Shown piece by piece: positions 63,376-64,000 of a DNA stretch of 64,000 nt. Source of the stretch: Pseudoxanthomonas mexicana. Its GTDB lineage: Bacteria; Pseudomonadota; Gammaproteobacteria; Xanthomonadales; Xanthomonadaceae. The stretch spans positions 124,001-188,000 of the forward strand of contig NZ_PDWV01000001.1 of assembly GCF_010093385.1 (NCBI RefSeq), written 5' to 3'. Each line of letters begins with the position of its first letter. Position 1 is the first letter of the stretch. The position numbers and the translations under genes are program-made. Below the pieces are notes generated by a model, which saw nothing but the letters and a program-made list of their open reading frames with translations, was not told where the DNA came from and ran no database searches.

Positions 63376-64000
63376 CCCTGTTCGATGTGAAGCGAGGTGA
63401 TCGACCTTTTTCAGGATGCTGCACAACGTTAGGTACTTCAATATCCAGCTGATGCTGGTCGCACGCATGTCTCAGTCATCTAGGTGAATCCGATTTTCAC
63501 ATTGGATGTGACGCGGTGCGTACTTTCACAATCACCTTCACGTCCATGAGTGAAGTAATGATCGTCGCTTCACGAATATGCAATAAACAGCTTGTTTTAT
63601 GGGGTTTCGTGCGCATGCTTCGGGGGCAGCGAATGTTCATACACATGTTTACTCGAGTAAGTGTCTTGACGGCACAAAATCGCGTGGATATGTTCGGCGC
63701 GAATGTCGTGATGCAGTACGCGGATCGGATGTGATTCGCGAATGCCACCGTTTCAACGGAGCGTTAACCACATGGATGCGTACAGGGGGTATGGCACGGG
63801 CCTTCAATCCGTGCGCGGTGAAGATCGCGGCTTGCCCGCGGATCCCGATGCGCGTTCGCGCACTGCCGCCCACACACAATCTTCAGTACCGCGGAGCGTC
63901 CAGCGATGGGGCGCAGCGGATGGGTGTTGCCGACGATTGCAGGGTGGTCTACACGTGAGTGGAAACGCTGTCTTTCGCGCGTCTCTGATGGCGGGCGTGA
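63376..64000. other. Gene-poor, lower-GC end of the window
   Basis: 625 bp with no convincing gene. Base composition is more AT-rich than in the housekeeping part. It contains short TTCAC-based direct and inverted repeats (63482-63570), a perfect 12-bp palindrome and the -10-like stretch of the virD4 leader. An oriT or the promoter of the virD4 operon could lie here. A possible GTG start at 63955, with SGNAVFRASLMAGV, would run out of the window. Confidence 0.4.
63649..63660. promoter_or_regulatory. Perfect 12-bp palindrome near the window end
   Basis: TTACTCGAGTAA is self-complementary and lies in the AT-richer region upstream of the mobilisation genes. It is a possible regulator site; no further support. 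Confidence 0.25.

Noticed and set aside
63516-63734. 72-codon frame in the window's right end as a gene
   Set aside because: Met-rich, no family resemblance, no ribosome site, and it overlaps repeat-rich DNA.

Overview
The window comes from a high-GC gammaproteobacterium. It is most likely a member of the Lysobacteraceae (Xanthomonadaceae), close to Pseudoxanthomonas, Stenotrophomonas or Lysobacter. This rests on the gene neighbourhoods (phoPQ next to an mtfA-type peptidase; plsY-birA-coaX-SPOR-tRNA-Thr; a trp operon with an embedded monooxygenase), on the Xanthomonas-type TrpS with a C-terminal extension, and on the many short palindromic repeats of the GTAGGAGCGACGT type. No similarity search was possible, so the genus is an inference.

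Layout. 1-3225: end of kdpD and all of kdpE (potassium-responsive two-component system). 3256-7040: a small decayed genomic island with lower GC, inserted in the 5' end of dusA. It leaves a 25-codon dusA fragment at its left edge and a near-identical 17-bp repeat at its right edge. It carries a probable LprI-like immunity protein, a probable peptidoglycan-targeting effector, a mobilisation-type membrane protein and an IS3-family remnant. 6929-12800: dusA, a CtlX-like amidinohydrolase, a small secreted protein, phoP-phoQ and mtfA. 12993-18970: a DAK2/DegV fusion, plsY-birA-coaX, a SPOR protein, tRNA-Thr and arginase. 19117-26418: two entericidins, CsbD, trpS, a metallo-beta-lactamase-fold enzyme, an M28 peptidase, a BLUF photoreceptor and a VOC protein. 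26549-30409 (minus): a 2-oxo acid dehydrogenase operon (E1alpha, E1beta, a tandem SH3 protein, E2). 30672-33916 (minus): a frameshifted extracellular nuclease.

34128-40957: tryptophan 2,3-dioxygenase, a membrane protein, a POT peptide transporter, then the tyrosine/homogentisate genes. In that last block a MarR regulator is divergent from hppD, with a perfect palindrome between them, and hppD is separated from hmgA by a DUF559 endonuclease cassette bounded by 40-bp inverted repeats. 41621-49301: a lipoprotein, a Ca/Na exchanger-family protein and an Mrp Na+/H+ antiporter operon (mrpA/B fusion, C, D, E, F, G) in which mrpC has a one-base frameshift. 49294-54261: an epimerase, an Mpo1-like protein, purC, a J-domain protein, rpe and yegS. 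54407-60585: the trp operon trpE-ltaE-trpG-trpD-abm-trpC-HAD.

60598-64000: a zinc-ribbon protein, then a VirD4/TraG coupling ATPase with a mobilisation-type membrane protein upstream. That protein has the same architecture as the one in the dusA island. The window ends in a lower-GC, gene-poor stretch, so the right edge is probably the start of another mobile element. The strongest candidates for new biology are the dusA island with its effector/immunity pair, the recurring mobilisation-type membrane protein, and the DUF559 repeat-bounded cassette.
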